A DNA stretch of 64,000 bases from positions 124,001-188,000 of the forward strand of contig CAWEWR010000011.1 in assembly GCA_963812675.1 (NCBI GenBank), written 5' to 3'. The notes below the pieces were generated by a model. The model had not been told where the DNA came from. It saw only the letters and a list, made by a program, of their open reading frames with translations, and did no database searches. This document shows positions 1 through 8,777 of this stretch, piece after piece. This stretch comes from AP-15 sp963812675. GTDB lineage: Bacteria; Pseudomonadota; Alphaproteobacteria; ATCC43930; CGMCC-115725. A program made the position numbers and the translations under genes. The stretch's first letter is position 1. Every line of letters starts with the position of its first letter.

Positions 1-145
1 CCGCAGCTTCGAACGCGCCGTCGAGCGTTTCGGCTAGGCTTTCGAGCCCGGAGATCTCGGCGCGGATGACGCGTCGGGCAACGGTGAGATCGCCGCTCCC
101 CGTCGCCTCCCTTGCGCGCTTCTCGGCCACCAGAAAATCGCTCAT
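1..145 (-). CDS. kdsD: KdsD/GutQ-type sugar-phosphate isomerase, N-terminal part
   Basis: Only the first 48 codons lie in the window; the gene runs off the left edge. The ATG is at 145 and the product begins MSDFLVAEKR, then a helix with ARRVIRAE and LESLAETLDGAFEAA. That is the N-terminal pattern of arabinose-5-phosphate isomerases, which convert ribulose-5-P to arabinose-5-P for the Kdo core of lipopolysaccharide. The rnd gene ends 59 nt upstream on the same strand, a common alphaproteobacterial neighbourhood. The SIS and CBS domains are outside the window, so the call rests on the short N-terminus and the context. Confidence 0.6.
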   Translation of the reverse strand, partial: MSDFLVAEKRAREATGSGDLTVARRVIRAEISGLESLAETLDGAFEAA

Positions 146-204
146 CGCGCCCGGATGACCCGTTCGGTTCGCAAATCGATACCCCCCTTCCCCGGCACGC
201 ACGG

Positions 205-816
205 TTAATGCGCGAAGATGTCTTGCTCCGACCAGCCTTCGAGATCAAGCAGAACGCGATGCGGCAGGAAATCAAAGCAGGCGCCGGCCAGCTGCTCGCG
301 TCCCTCGCGCGCCAGCATCGCAGCGAGTTGGCTGCGCAGCGCGTGCAGGTGCAGCACGTCCGAAGCGGCATAGCGAAGCTGCTCTTCGGTCAGGGTCTCC
401 GCTCCCCAGTCGGAGCTCTGCTGCTGCTTTGACAAGTCGACGTTCAAGAGGTCCTTGCACAGATCGCGCAACCCGTGCCGGTCGGTGAATGTCCGCGCCA
501 GCCGCGAGGCGATCTTTGTGCAGTAGATCGGCGTCGCCATGACGCCGAGGTAATGATAGATCATTGCGAGGTCGAAGCGCGCGAAATGGAACAGCTTGGT
601 TACGCTGCGATCGGCCAGCAATTCCCTCAACCGCGGCGCCGCGTAGGCTCCGGGTGCGAACTGGACGAGATGCGCGTCCCCATCGCCAGCTGAGAGCTGG
701 ACGAGGCACAGCCTGTCGCGATGCGGGTTGAGCCCCATCGCTTCGGTGTCGACCGCAACAATCGTTCCGAAATCGAGCCCTTCGGGCAGATCACCGCAAT
801 AAACTCGATTGGTCAT
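205..816 (-). CDS. rnd: Ribonuclease D-like 3'-5' exonuclease
   Basis: 203-residue DEDD-family exonuclease consisting of the catalytic domain alone, without the HRDC domains of longer RNase D proteins. The ExoI motif VAVDTEAMGL near residue 20 supplies the D-x-E pair, and ExoIII appears as YAASDVLHLH near residue 150. The middle carries KLFHFARFD, typical of this short form. Expected role is trimming of structured RNA 3' ends. It lies just downstream of tRNA-Leu on the same strand and upstream of the kdsD-type gene. Confidence 0.85.
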   Translation of the reverse strand: MTNRVYCGDLPEGLDFGTIVAVDTEAMGLNPHRDRLCLVQLSAGDGDAHLVQFAPGAYAAPRLRELLADRSVTKLFHFARFDLAMIYHYLGVMATPIYCTKIASRLARTFTDRHGLRDLCKDLLNVDLSKQQQSSDWGAETLTEEQLRYAASDVLHLHALRSQLAAMLAREGREQLAGACFDFLPHRVLLDLEGWSEQDIFAH

Positions 817-845
817 TCCGGGCAGCGGCCTGCCGCACCCCGAGG

Positions 846-932
846 TGGTGCCCAGGAGAAGACTCGAACTTCCACGAGCTTTCGCCCACTAGAACCTGAA
901 TTTAGCGCGTCTACCAATTCCGCCACCTGGGC
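846..932 (-). tRNA. tRNA-Leu (anticodon CAG)
   Basis: 87-nt class II tRNA with encoded CCA. Acceptor GCCCAGG pairs with CCTGGGC, and there is a D-arm, a long variable arm and a T-arm with GTTCGAGTC. The loop TTCAGGT gives anticodon CAG, reading CUG. The anticodon stem has one A-C mismatch (CTAAA against TCTAG). It ends 29 nt before rnd on the same strand. Confidence 0.93.
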
Positions 933-1115
933 GTCTCGGGACAGCCGAAATAAGCCGCGTACCCGCCGATGTCAATCTACGACGCTGTCCGGACAACCGT
1001 GGGCCAGGCGATGTCCTCCGACGTGCTGTATTGCTTCGAAAACCGAGAGCGTCGCGGAAATGTTGGAAAAGATGCCGGGTTTGTGGGTCCGGCGTCTGCC
1101 CGTGTTGAGCCACCG

Positions 1116-1889
1116 TCAGCCTCCCCGGTCGGGGTAGCTCACCGCCATGCCGGCGCGCACGTCCTGCTGGATGCCGTATTGCGGGAAGGGGTAGCGTAAG
1201 CCGTTCTTGGCGAGCGCCTCCATACCGGCGATCGCCTTGGGAATATCGTCGGGCGGTAATGCCATCAGCATCTCGTCATCGAGCACGCCGCCGTAACGGC
1301 GCTCGGCAAAGCACGGTATCGACAAGCTCGGCTGACGCGTCTTGAGCGCCCGCCCCCAGGAATCGGCGCAAGCCGACTCGCCGACGACACTCCAGTCGAA
1401 GCGCTGATAGCCCGACCACTGCAAGCCGTTGATGAAGTACATCATCGCACCTGGCGTCGCGTAGAATAGCGCGATGTCCGGCGGGTCGAGCCGTCCGCTG
1501 GCCAGCGGCGCCACCGCGAGCGCCGCGTAGCGGCCGTCGGGCACGCATTCCATGGCGCCCTGATGTGCGCGGGCGTCTTCGGGCGCGCTGTACCAGACCC
1601 CGACCATGTGCTCGCCGGAACGCCATTTCTCGTCTTTTGCGAGACCGAGCCCGACCACCGCCCGGCATTGCGCTCCGACGAGATCCTCGCTCGTGATGCC
1701 GACGGTCCAGCCGAGGCGGGCCGCCTGTGCGACGACCTGATCGAGCGTGTGCACGGATTTCGGACGGCGAATCCTCGGGATGGCCTCCATTTCGCGGCGG
1801 TGCTCGAAGAGCTTCATGCCAAAAGGGATCGCCCGCAGCTTCAACAGGCGCTCGAGGTCGGCGGCGAGCTTTGTCCAATCCTGCGTCAT
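1116..1889 (-). CDS. DUF169 domain protein
   Basis: 257 residues. The layout matches the DUF169 (COG2043) family: an N-terminal helix with FGMKLFEH, a central segment with one cysteine (GAQCRAVVGLGL), then a C-terminal part with ALFYATPGAMMYFINGLQW and GESACADSWGRAL. The biochemical function of the family is not established. It is transcribed divergently from hpnR (about 100 nt apart), so the two may share a regulatory region, but nothing in the sequence ties it to hopanoids. Confidence 0.7.
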   Translation of the reverse strand: MTQDWTKLAADLERLLKLRAIPFGMKLFEHRREMEAIPRIRRPKSVHTLDQVVAQAARLGWTVGITSEDLVGAQCRAVVGLGLAKDEKWRSGEHMVGVWYSAPEDARAHQGAMECVPDGRYAALAVAPLASGRLDPPDIALFYATPGAMMYFINGLQWSGYQRFDWSVVGESACADSWGRALKTRQPSLSIPCFAERRYGGVLDDEMLMALPPDDIPKAIAGMEALAKNGLRYPFPQYGIQQDVRAGMAVSYPDRGG

Positions 1890-1990
1890 TGGCGCCTCTC
1901 TGATGAGCCGTATTCACGCCAGCGATACTCTATTTTCGATCAGCCGCGGAACCCTTCTGAGTTCGGCGGGTTCGGGCACAGACGGATCAA

Positions 1991-3553
1991 ATGCGAGGGA
2001 TTGTCGTGCGGGTCATCGGCGTCCATCCGGGCCCTTTGATGTACACAAAGGTCTTTTTACGGCTCGAGCCGCTGGGGCTCGAGCTCGTCGCGCAATCGTT
2101 GCGCCGGGCCGGTCACCAGGTCCGGCTCATCGATCTGCAGGTCGAGGACCATCGCGCGTATTTTCGCCTGCTGCGAAGCTGGCGGCCCGAAATCGTCGCG
2201 TTTTCGTGCAATTACCTGGCGAACGTGCCTGAGATCGTCGATCTCGCCAAGGCAACCAAGGCACGGTTCCCGGAGATCTTTATTTGCGTCGGCGGCCACA
2301 GCGCGTCTTTTACGGCGAGCGCGATCATCGAGCACGGGGCCGGCGCCATCGATTGTGTGCTCAAGGGCGAGGGCGAGGCCGGCATGCCGCTCCTGATCGC
2401 CGCGATCGAAGCCGGAACCACCATCGCCTCCGTCCCCGGTGCGGTAACCGCAGCGGGAGAGGGACCACCGCCGAGCTTTGTGCACTCGCTCGACGAGTTG
2501 ATCCCGGCACGAGATCTGCTGCGCCACCGCCGCAAATATTTCCTCGGCACCCTCGATCCTTGCGCCTCGATCGAATTCTCGCGCGGCTGTCCCTGGGATT
2601 GCTCGTTCTGCAGCGCCTGGACTTTTTATGGCCGCAGCTACCGGCTGGTGAGCCCGCAGCGGGTTGTCGAGGATTTGCAGTCGATCCGCGAACCGGGTGT
2701 CTTCATCGTCGACGATGTCGCCTTTGTCCATGAGCGGCATGGGATGGAGATTGGCGAGGCGATCGCTCGTGCCGGGATCCGCAAGCGTTATTACCTCGAG
2801 ACCCGAGGCGACGTCCTGCTGCGCAACAAAGAGGCCTTCCGGCTCTGGCAACGGATCGGGCTCAAAACGATGTTTCTCGGCCTGGAGGCGATCGATGAAG
2901 AGGGGCTTCGGAGATACCGCAAACGCGTCTCGCTCGGCCGCAATTTCGAGGCGGTCGAATTCGCCCGGTCGCTCGGCGTCAATGTCGCGATCAACCTGAT
3001 CGCAGACCCCGATTGGGACCACGAGCGCTTCAAGATCGTGCGCGAATGGTGCCTGGAAATGCCCGATGTGATCAATATCAGCGTCAACACCCCGTACCCG
3101 GGAACCGAGAGCTGGATCACCGACGGACGCCGATTGGAGACGCGCGATTACCGGCTCTTCGATATCCAACATGCGGTATTGCCGACCCGCCTGCCGCTCG
3201 CCGAATTTTACCGCGAGCTGGTGACGACGCAGCGCGCGATCTACCGCAGGCATCTCGACTGGCGCCAGCTGTGCGACGCCTCAGGGATGGCCGCCCGCCT
3301 GTTGCTCCGAGGGCAAACCAACTTCGTCAAGAGCCTGTTCAGCCTCAACAGCGTCTACCGGCCGGAGCTGCTGCTCGCCGACCATGCTGCACCCGTGGTT
3401 TACGAGATTCCTTCGCCGCTTCGTGCCGTTGAAGAGCCTCCGCGAGGCAGCAAGTCGCTCTATATCCACGCCCCGCGAGGACGCAAGGGCCGGGCGATCG
3501 ACGCGGCGACCGAGCGCTTTGTCGAGGAGACCCGGTTCGGAGTCGCGCCCTAA
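1991..3553 (+). CDS. hpnR: Hopanoid C-3 methylase HpnR (B12-binding radical SAM)
   Basis: 520 residues, the usual HpnR length. The N-terminal cobalamin-binding Rossmann domain (about 1-150) contains YTKVFLRLEPLGLELVA and FICVGGHSASF. The radical-SAM core follows with the [4Fe-4S] motif CPWDCSFC near residue 200, flanked by EFSRG and SAWTFYGRSYR. HpnR adds a methyl group at C-3 of the hopanoid A ring using SAM and methylcobalamin. The ATG at 1991 is used; a GTG five codons later is possible. It stands alone here, not in an shc/hpn operon, but an hpnM-like gene lies 3 kb downstream. Confidence 0.92.
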   Translation: MRGIVVRVIGVHPGPLMYTKVFLRLEPLGLELVAQSLRRAGHQVRLIDLQVEDHRAYFRLLRSWRPEIVAFSCNYLANVPEIVDLAKATKARFPEIFICVGGHSASFTASAIIEHGAGAIDCVLKGEGEAGMPLLIAAIEAGTTIASVPGAVTAAGEGPPPSFVHSLDELIPARDLLRHRRKYFLGTLDPCASIEFSRGCPWDCSFCSAWTFYGRSYRLVSPQRVVEDLQSIREPGVFIVDDVAFVHERHGMEIGEAIARAGIRKRYYLETRGDVLLRNKEAFRLWQRIGLKTMFLGLEAIDEEGLRRYRKRVSLGRNFEAVEFARSLGVNVAINLIADPDWDHERFKIVREWCLEMPDVINISVNTPYPGTESWITDGRRLETRDYRLFDIQHAVLPTRLPLAEFYRELVTTQRAIYRRHLDWRQLCDASGMAARLLLRGQTNFVKSLFSLNSVYRPELLLADHAAPVVYEIPSPLRAVEEPPRGSKSLYIHAPRGRKGRAIDAATERFVEETRFGVAP

Positions 3554-3562
3554 ATCGGGATG

Positions 3563-4381
3563 TTATTTCGCTACGAGGTTGAGTTTAGCGCCCGGTCCGC
3601 GAAATTCCGCAAGATATCCCTTTACGGCGCCGAACGCGGTATCATACTCCATTCTCACCGGCATCACTCGTCCGCCGGGCATGACTTGGGAGTACCAGAT
3701 CCGTCCGGTCTTGTAGGTATCTTCGTTGCGGTCCGGATTAACCACGACATCTTCGCGCGAAACTTGACACACCTGCGAGGGACCCGCAAAGGTCTGGTAA
3801 CTGTCGGCCGTCAGTATCTCTTCTTTAAAATTGGTAAAGCGAAGGTTGTAAAATCCGCTGCCATCGAATACCGGAATAACAATCGAACAATTGCCGCCGC
3901 GAGCGATCTGGCGCTCAACTTCGAAATACGCCGTCAACTGGTCGACGGTGCCACGGATCTGCTCGGCGGCTAGGAGAAAAGGCCGCCCCGCTTCAGTCGG
4001 GGCCGAGGCATTAGTCACGGCGCCGTCGCGGCGATAATCCAGCGCATAATGCCGCTCGATGCCGTTTCGTCGCACATCGGCGCGATATATCTCGGGGTGA
4101 GCTGTGTTGCGGGCGAATTCTCCGTGAACCTCGGAATGGCTCGTGAGGTCGACAAACACGCTCGCAAGGCCCCGAGTGTCGAGGTCCATCGCGATCGCAT
4201 AACGATCGCCGATTTCTTGGATGGTCGTGCGGTTGGTCAACACATGAAAACCCGCAAAACCGTAGATCTCGAAGCGAGCGTCGACCCGATCGATCTCCCC
4301 GGCCGGCGCTTTTAACGCGGCTGGCGCAAAGAGCAGCGCAAACGCGATCGCAACAAGGGGTGCAAAACGGGCGAAGTTCAT
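3563..4381 (-). CDS. DUF3108 periplasmic protein
   Basis: 272 residues from the ATG at 4381 (an ATG at 4393 is also in frame). The N-terminus MNFARFAPLVAIAFALLFAP is a signal peptide, so the protein is exported. The body is a beta-rich DUF3108-type fold with YGFAGFHVLTNRTTI and a C-terminal VRMEYDTAFGAVKGYLAEF. The family function is unknown, with proposed envelope roles. It converges on hpnR with about 10 nt between the stops. Confidence 0.7.
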   Translation of the reverse strand: MNFARFAPLVAIAFALLFAPAALKAPAGEIDRVDARFEIYGFAGFHVLTNRTTIQEIGDRYAIAMDLDTRGLASVFVDLTSHSEVHGEFARNTAHPEIYRADVRRNGIERHYALDYRRDGAVTNASAPTEAGRPFLLAAEQIRGTVDQLTAYFEVERQIARGGNCSIVIPVFDGSGFYNLRFTNFKEEILTADSYQTFAGPSQVCQVSREDVVVNPDRNEDTYKTGRIWYSQVMPGGRVMPVRMEYDTAFGAVKGYLAEFRGPGAKLNLVAK

Positions 4382-4461
4382 GATCGCAACCATCTCACAG
4401 CGGGCAAGGACAGTCCAGATGTTCGGCGCGCGGGCTTTCCCATGCGGAAGTATCTCCCCGC

Positions 4462-5925
4462 TCAGTCGGGCAATCCAGCCGCCCGCAAGCCCTCGACATA
4501 TCTGACAACGTCTTGCGGTCGATGGTACGGACCCAATTCGTCCTTGAGATTGGAAATGCGCAGCTGGGGATCGAGGGTCTGCAGCCGCTCCCGCGCGCTC
4601 TTGGCGTCTTCCGAGCGCCCGGCGAGCGCATAGCTCGCAGCGGCGATGCGCAGCGCAGTCTGGTAGTCGGGCCACTCGCGCAACGCCATCGCCGCCCAGG
4701 ACGAGGCTTCGTCGTACCGGCCGGCAAAGAAATGGGCATGGGCGGTTGTCGTTCGCGTCCTGTTGGTCAATGGATCGAGAGGGCTCAGCCGCGTTGCTCT
4801 CGCCAGGTGCTCGATCGCCACCTCTGGCTCGCCGAGCCATACCCTCACCCAGCCGCTGACGTTCCATGCGTTCGCCAGGTTCGGATTGAGCAGAAGGGCC
4901 CGGTCGATGAACGCCACGCCGGCGTCGAGCTCGCCAGCGACATAGGCGAGTGCGAACCCGCCGCAACTCAGCGCGACTGCGTCATCCTTGTCCAGCTCTA
5001 CCGCCCCCCGAGCCAAACGCGCGGTCTCTGCGATCTCCTCCTCGCGGTCAGCCATCCAGCCATTTGTCTTGCGATGACAGTAACTGTAGGCGGCCATCCC
5101 GTAGGCGGAAGCGAAATCGGGGTCGAGTTCGATGGCGCGGTAGAAAAGCTGCATCGCGTCCTTGTGACCTCGCACACTTCCCTCGTGGAGAGCCGCCCGC
5201 CCGCGCAGAAAGTAGTCGTAGGCGCCCAGGCTCTCGGTCGGTTTTCGCTTGATGCGGTCGATCTCGGCCTGTTCCAACGCCGGCGAGATCGCCCCCACAA
5301 CACTCGAAGTCACCCGGTCCTGGAGATCGAAGATGTCCTCGGGGTTACCGTCGAAGCGGTCCGCCCAGAGATGGGCTGCGCTCTCGGCCTCGATCAGCTG
5401 CCCGGTAATGCGCACCCGATTGGCCGCCTTGCGGACGCTGCCTTCGAGCAGATAGCGGACGCCGAGCTCGCGGCCGACCTGTCGGACGTCGACGGCGCGT
5501 CCCTTGTAGGTAAAGGCGGAATTGCGAGAGATCACAAACAGCGACCGGAAACGCGACAGGGCCGTCGTGATCTCCTCGACGATGCCGTCGGAAAAATATT
5601 CCTGCTCGGGATCGGCGCTGAGATTTTGGAACGGCAGCACGACAATCGCCGGCGTTTCGGGAACCAGCGGCGGATCTGGCAATGGCTGCGCCTCGCCGCG
5701 CATGCCGGCGTCGATGCCGGCGGATAAGGGCTCGGCTACGGGTCGGGCAGGACTGCGCCGATCATCGCGGATCCGGCGCACGAGCGCATCGGTCTCCGGC
5801 TCCGGCCGCGTGTCGAGTTCGCGCGAGAGGGTCTCGCGGAGCTGCTCGTATTGCCGAAGAGCGGCGGCGTGCCGGCCCTGAGCGGCATAGAGTTCCATTA
5901 GCGCTCGATGCGCCGGCTCGTGCAC
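4462..5925 (-). CDS. BTAD/TPR transcriptional regulator, C-terminal part after a frameshift
   Basis: 487 codons in frame. It begins at the end of the BTAD helices (HEPAHRALMELYAAQGR), continues through a TolB/adenylate-cyclase-associated domain with VLPFQNLSADPEQEYFSDGI and LLEGSVRKAANRVRITGQLI, and ends in TPR repeats such as AIELDPDFASAYGMAA and ALLLNPNLANAWNVSG. Together with the 5898-6467 reading frame it would make one SARP-like regulator of about 660 residues. A one-base loss (or two-base gain) near 5972 separates the two parts. On its own this piece has no DNA-binding domain. Confidence 0.75.
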   Translation of the reverse strand: MHEPAHRALMELYAAQGRHAAALRQYEQLRETLSRELDTRPEPETDALVRRIRDDRRSPARPVAEPLSAGIDAGMRGEAQPLPDPPLVPETPAIVVLPFQNLSADPEQEYFSDGIVEEITTALSRFRSLFVISRNSAFTYKGRAVDVRQVGRELGVRYLLEGSVRKAANRVRITGQLIEAESAAHLWADRFDGNPEDIFDLQDRVTSSVVGAISPALEQAEIDRIKRKPTESLGAYDYFLRGRAALHEGSVRGHKDAMQLFYRAIELDPDFASAYGMAAYSYCHRKTNGWMADREEEIAETARLARGAVELDKDDAVALSCGGFALAYVAGELDAGVAFIDRALLLNPNLANAWNVSGWVRVWLGEPEVAIEHLARATRLSPLDPLTNRTRTTTAHAHFFAGRYDEASSWAAMALREWPDYQTALRIAAASYALAGRSEDAKSARERLQTLDPQLRISNLKDELGPYHRPQDVVRYVEGLRAAGLPD

Positions 5926-6467
5926 CGGATCGACCGCCAGAATGCGCAGCGCCCAGCGGATCGCGGCTCGACCCCGATTGCTGCGGCGTGCTCCATCAGG
6001 CGCAGGAAAAGCTGCACGGCGTGCTCGCGCAACCGCTCGCGTTCGCCGGTCAGCCAGTCGCCGAAGTCGCGATCCCGCAGCGAAAAGCCGTCCAGCAGGT
6101 CAGCCCGGTATAGTCCGGCGGCCTGCTCCAACGCCGCCGGCGTGTTCTCCGCGATTGCCGCCTCGAAGGCCGCAAGATCGGTTTCGACCATTCCTGCCGA
6201 GAAGCCGATCGAGCCCGCATCTGCTTCCAGAAACGGCGCTGGACGGCGGGTGGCAGCCAGCAGCTGACGAAGATTGCCGCGGGTCTGCGCATCCGGCATG
6301 TTCTCCCACAAGAATCCAGCGACTCGGTCGCGCGACCTCCGCTGCGCAGGCGCCGCGGCAAGGAGCGCCAGCAGGGCGATAGATTTCCGGGCGCCGAGCG
6401 CGACCTCCTGCCCATCCGGAGCGAGCAACTCAAACCGGCCCAGAATATTCACGCGCCAGCGGTTCAT
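5898..6467 (-). CDS. BTAD/SARP regulator, N-terminal DNA-binding part before a frameshift
   Basis: The ATG at 6467 gives MNRWRVNILGRFELLAPDG, the opening of an OmpR-type winged helix as in SARP/BTAD regulators, followed by BTAD helices (LLDGFSLRDRDFGDWLTGER). Near 5972 the frame leaves the family pattern: after IGVEP the expected continuation (AIRWALRILAVDP) is found in the frame of the downstream piece. The gene is therefore a pseudogene, needs programmed frameshifting, or contains a sequence error. A TTG at 6551 would add 28 residues, but the family starts at the MNRWRV position. Confidence 0.7.
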   Translation of the reverse strand: MNRWRVNILGRFELLAPDGQEVALGARKSIALLALLAAAPAQRRSRDRVAGFLWENMPDAQTRGNLRQLLAATRRPAPFLEADAGSIGFSAGMVETDLAAFEAAIAENTPAALEQAAGLYRADLLDGFSLRDRDFGDWLTGERERLREHAVQLFLRLMEHAAAIGVEPRSAGRCAFWRSIRCTSRRIER

Positions 6468-6616
6468 CCTGCCCACCGCGACGCCGGCCCGGCGTAAGGA
6501 GAACGTATCGGTAGCCGCGACCGATTTAGCGATTTCTTTACGCGTCGTCAAACGAGCGTCAATCGCCCGAGTGCAACAAAGCGTCCGACAAGCAGGAGGG
6601 ACGCAGCAATGTCAAG

Positions 6617-7255
6617 ATGCCACCGAAGATGACGGTTTGGAAAGCCGTCGCACTCGCCACCGGGGTTGGGCTCGCCATGCTTTCCTATTCCGTCCATGCG
6701 GCACCGGCGAGCGGCGGCGACACGGTGCAGGGGCTCTATGACGCGCTGCTCGGCACGATGAAGAACGGCCGCATCCTCGGGCAGAGCGGGCGGTTCACGC
6801 AGATCGAGCCGGTGATCCGCCGAACCTTCGACATCCCCTCGATGACCCGCCTGTCGGTCGGTCCGTCGTACTGGGCCGGTCTCAACGAAGCGCAACGCCA
6901 GCAGCTCACCGACAGCTTCGGCCGCTACATTTCGGCGATCTACGCCGACCGCTTCGACAGCTATGCCGGACAGAAATTGCAGGTCACCGGCGAGCAGCCC
7001 AATCCGGCCGGCGTCATGGTCAAGAGCCAGATCGTCAAGGCCAATGGCGAGCCGGTCAACGTCGACTACCTGATGCGCCGCAACGGCGAGGGCTGGCTGA
7101 TCTCCGACATCTACCTCGACAGCGCGATCAGCGAGGTGGCGACCCGCCGCTCCGAATTCGCCGCGATCCTGCGAACCGACGGCGTCGACGGCCTGATCGT
7201 CGCGCTCAACCGCAAAGCCGACATGCTCACCGGAACCATGGCGAAGGCTTATTGA
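6617..7255 (+). CDS. hpnM: HpnM/MlaC-family periplasmic lipid carrier
   Basis: 212 residues with an N-terminal signal peptide (VALATGVGLAMLSYSVHA). The mature part follows the MlaC/Ttg2D fold as seen in HpnM: FDIPSMTRLSVGPSYW, then LNEAQRQQLTDSFGRYI, then VDYLMRRNGEGWLISDIYLD and ATRRSEFAAILR. MlaC proteins shuttle lipids across the periplasm, and HpnM is thought to do this for hopanoids. The best ribosome site (aggaggga, 6594-6601) faces an ATG at 6609 that opens only a 7-codon ORF whose TGA overlaps the in-frame ATG at 6629, so 6629 may be the real start. The hopanoid link is inferred from the close HpnM match and nearby hpnR. Confidence 0.7.
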   Translation: MPPKMTVWKAVALATGVGLAMLSYSVHAAPASGGDTVQGLYDALLGTMKNGRILGQSGRFTQIEPVIRRTFDIPSMTRLSVGPSYWAGLNEAQRQQLTDSFGRYISAIYADRFDSYAGQKLQVTGEQPNPAGVMVKSQIVKANGEPVNVDYLMRRNGEGWLISDIYLDSAISEVATRRSEFAAILRTDGVDGLIVALNRKADMLTGTMAKAY

Positions 7256-7391
7256 TCCAGCAAAAGTCGCCAGCGGGTCCGGCCCCTTGCGGGATTGGCG
7301 GCAGATTGCGATTCTGCCGCCGATTTTTGCGCGCAAAGGGGGACGGTATGACCAGATCGCTCGACGTCGAGACCGTCAGGCTCGCCGCACC

Positions 7392-8267
7392 ATGAAGACG
7401 ATCCGCACCGCGACACTCGAGATCGCTTACGAGGAGAGCGGCCCGGCAGCAGGCCGGCCGGTCATTCTGCTGCATGGTTTTCCCGACGATGTGCATGCTT
7501 ATGACGGGGTGGCGCCTGCCCTCGTGGCGCGCGGCTGGCGCGTGCTCGTGCCGTACCTTCGCGGGTACGGGCCGACCCGGTTTCTCGATGCCGGGGCGCC
7601 GCGATCGGGTCAACAGGCGGCGCTCGGCCGCGATCTCGCCGATTTCATGGACGCGCTCGGGCTGGAGCAGGCGGTTCTCGCTGGATACGATTGGGGCGGG
7701 CGCGCGGCCTGCGTCGTCGCGGCATTGTGGCCGCAGCGCGCCACCGGGCTGGTCACGGTCGGCGGGTACAACATCCAGAATATCGCCGAGGCCGCAAAAC
7801 CGGCTTCACCCGCGACCGAATACCGCCGTTGGTACCAATGGTACTTCCACACCGAGCGCGGCCGGGCGGGTTTGGCGGCGAACCGGGGCCCGCTGTGCCG
7901 GCTGCTTTGGGAACTGTGGTCGCCCAATTACCGGTTTGACGATGCGACTTATGAGCAAACTGCAGCGTCTTTCGACAACCCGGATTTCGTCGAGGTGGTG
8001 ATCCAATCCTATCGTCATCGCTACGGCGTTGCGCCGGGTGACCCCGCTCTCGATACGATCGAAGCGCAGCTGGCGCGCCAACCCCCGATCACGGTGCCGA
8101 CAGTCGTTCTGCAGGGTGAAGCCGACGGCGTTTCCCCACCGGATAGGAAAGATGGCGCTGCCAGCCATTTTACCGGCCCCTACCAGAGCCGCATCATACC
8201 GCGCGCCGGCCACTTTCTGCCGCGCGAGGCCCCCAATGTCGTCGTTCAGGCGATCTGCGAGCTCTAG
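7392..8267 (+). CDS. Alpha/beta hydrolase, epoxide-hydrolase-like
   Basis: 291 residues from the ATG at 7392. The oxyanion-hole motif LLHGFPDD is near residue 27. The nucleophile elbow is GYDWGG, with Asp as nucleophile, which is the epoxide hydrolase/haloalkane dehalogenase type and not the serine type. The cap region contains RWYQWYFHTERGRAGL. The acid lies in GEADGVSPP and the catalytic His in AGHFLPRE. Expected activity is hydrolysis of an epoxide or related electrophile through an ester intermediate; the substrate cannot be told. It is monocistronic, about 135 nt after hpnM. Confidence 0.8.
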   Translation: MKTIRTATLEIAYEESGPAAGRPVILLHGFPDDVHAYDGVAPALVARGWRVLVPYLRGYGPTRFLDAGAPRSGQQAALGRDLADFMDALGLEQAVLAGYDWGGRAACVVAALWPQRATGLVTVGGYNIQNIAEAAKPASPATEYRRWYQWYFHTERGRAGLAANRGPLCRLLWELWSPNYRFDDATYEQTAASFDNPDFVEVVIQSYRHRYGVAPGDPALDTIEAQLARQPPITVPTVVLQGEADGVSPPDRKDGAASHFTGPYQSRIIPRAGHFLPREAPNVVVQAICEL

Positions 8268-8273
8268 CCCGCT

Positions 8274-8678
8274 TTACCGCAAGGTGTTGTGGATCAGATA
8301 ATCGGCGTAGTCGGCCGGTTTCAGCTTGATCTCGACGCGGTCGCTCTGACCCGCCAGCGCCCGCGTCACCATCATGTGGTTCTCGACCCGCGCCGGCGTG
8401 AGCCGAAAGACGCCGGCCGCTCCCTTCAGCTTTGGGTAAAGGTTCGGATCGATCATCTTTTCCTTGCGGCCGAGCCGATCGAGCGCCTCGGTTTCGCTCA
8501 GACCCTCGACCGCCGTTTTGCGGACGACCGTCCAATCGGTTTCGCCGGCCCAGCCCGCGGCCGCCAGCGCCTTTGGATCGGCCTCGGCTACCCCGATCTT
8601 ATAGATATTCTTGCCGAGCCCGACATCGGACGCCCAGCGGCCGAGCTTGGGGCTGCGGGCGACGTAAAGAATCGGCAT
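8274..8678 (-). CDS. Uncharacterised protein, 134 aa
   Basis: The ATG at 8678 is chosen because GGAGGGAG lies six bases upstream; an in-frame start at 8699 would add seven residues. The product begins MPILYVARSPKLGRWASDVG and continues NIYKIGVAE, then EALDRLGRKEKMIDPNLYPK. The YKIGV segment after a beta strand resembles T5orf172/GIY-YIG-like small proteins, but the remainder is not convincing and no catalytic set can be confirmed. No signal peptide or membrane segment is present. It converges on the epoxide-hydrolase-like gene with 6 nt between stops. Confidence 0.6.
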   Translation of the reverse strand: MPILYVARSPKLGRWASDVGLGKNIYKIGVAEADPKALAAAGWAGETDWTVVRKTAVEGLSETEALDRLGRKEKMIDPNLYPKLKGAAGVFRLTPARVENHMMVTRALAGQSDRVEIKLKPADYADYLIHNTLR

Positions 8679-8777
8679 CTTTCTCCCTCCGCGTAACATC
8701 GTTAAGGGAATAGGGGCAGATTGTGAATCGTTACATCGGCGTCTTCGCCCCCGAAGTCAAAACGCCGGAATGTGCCG

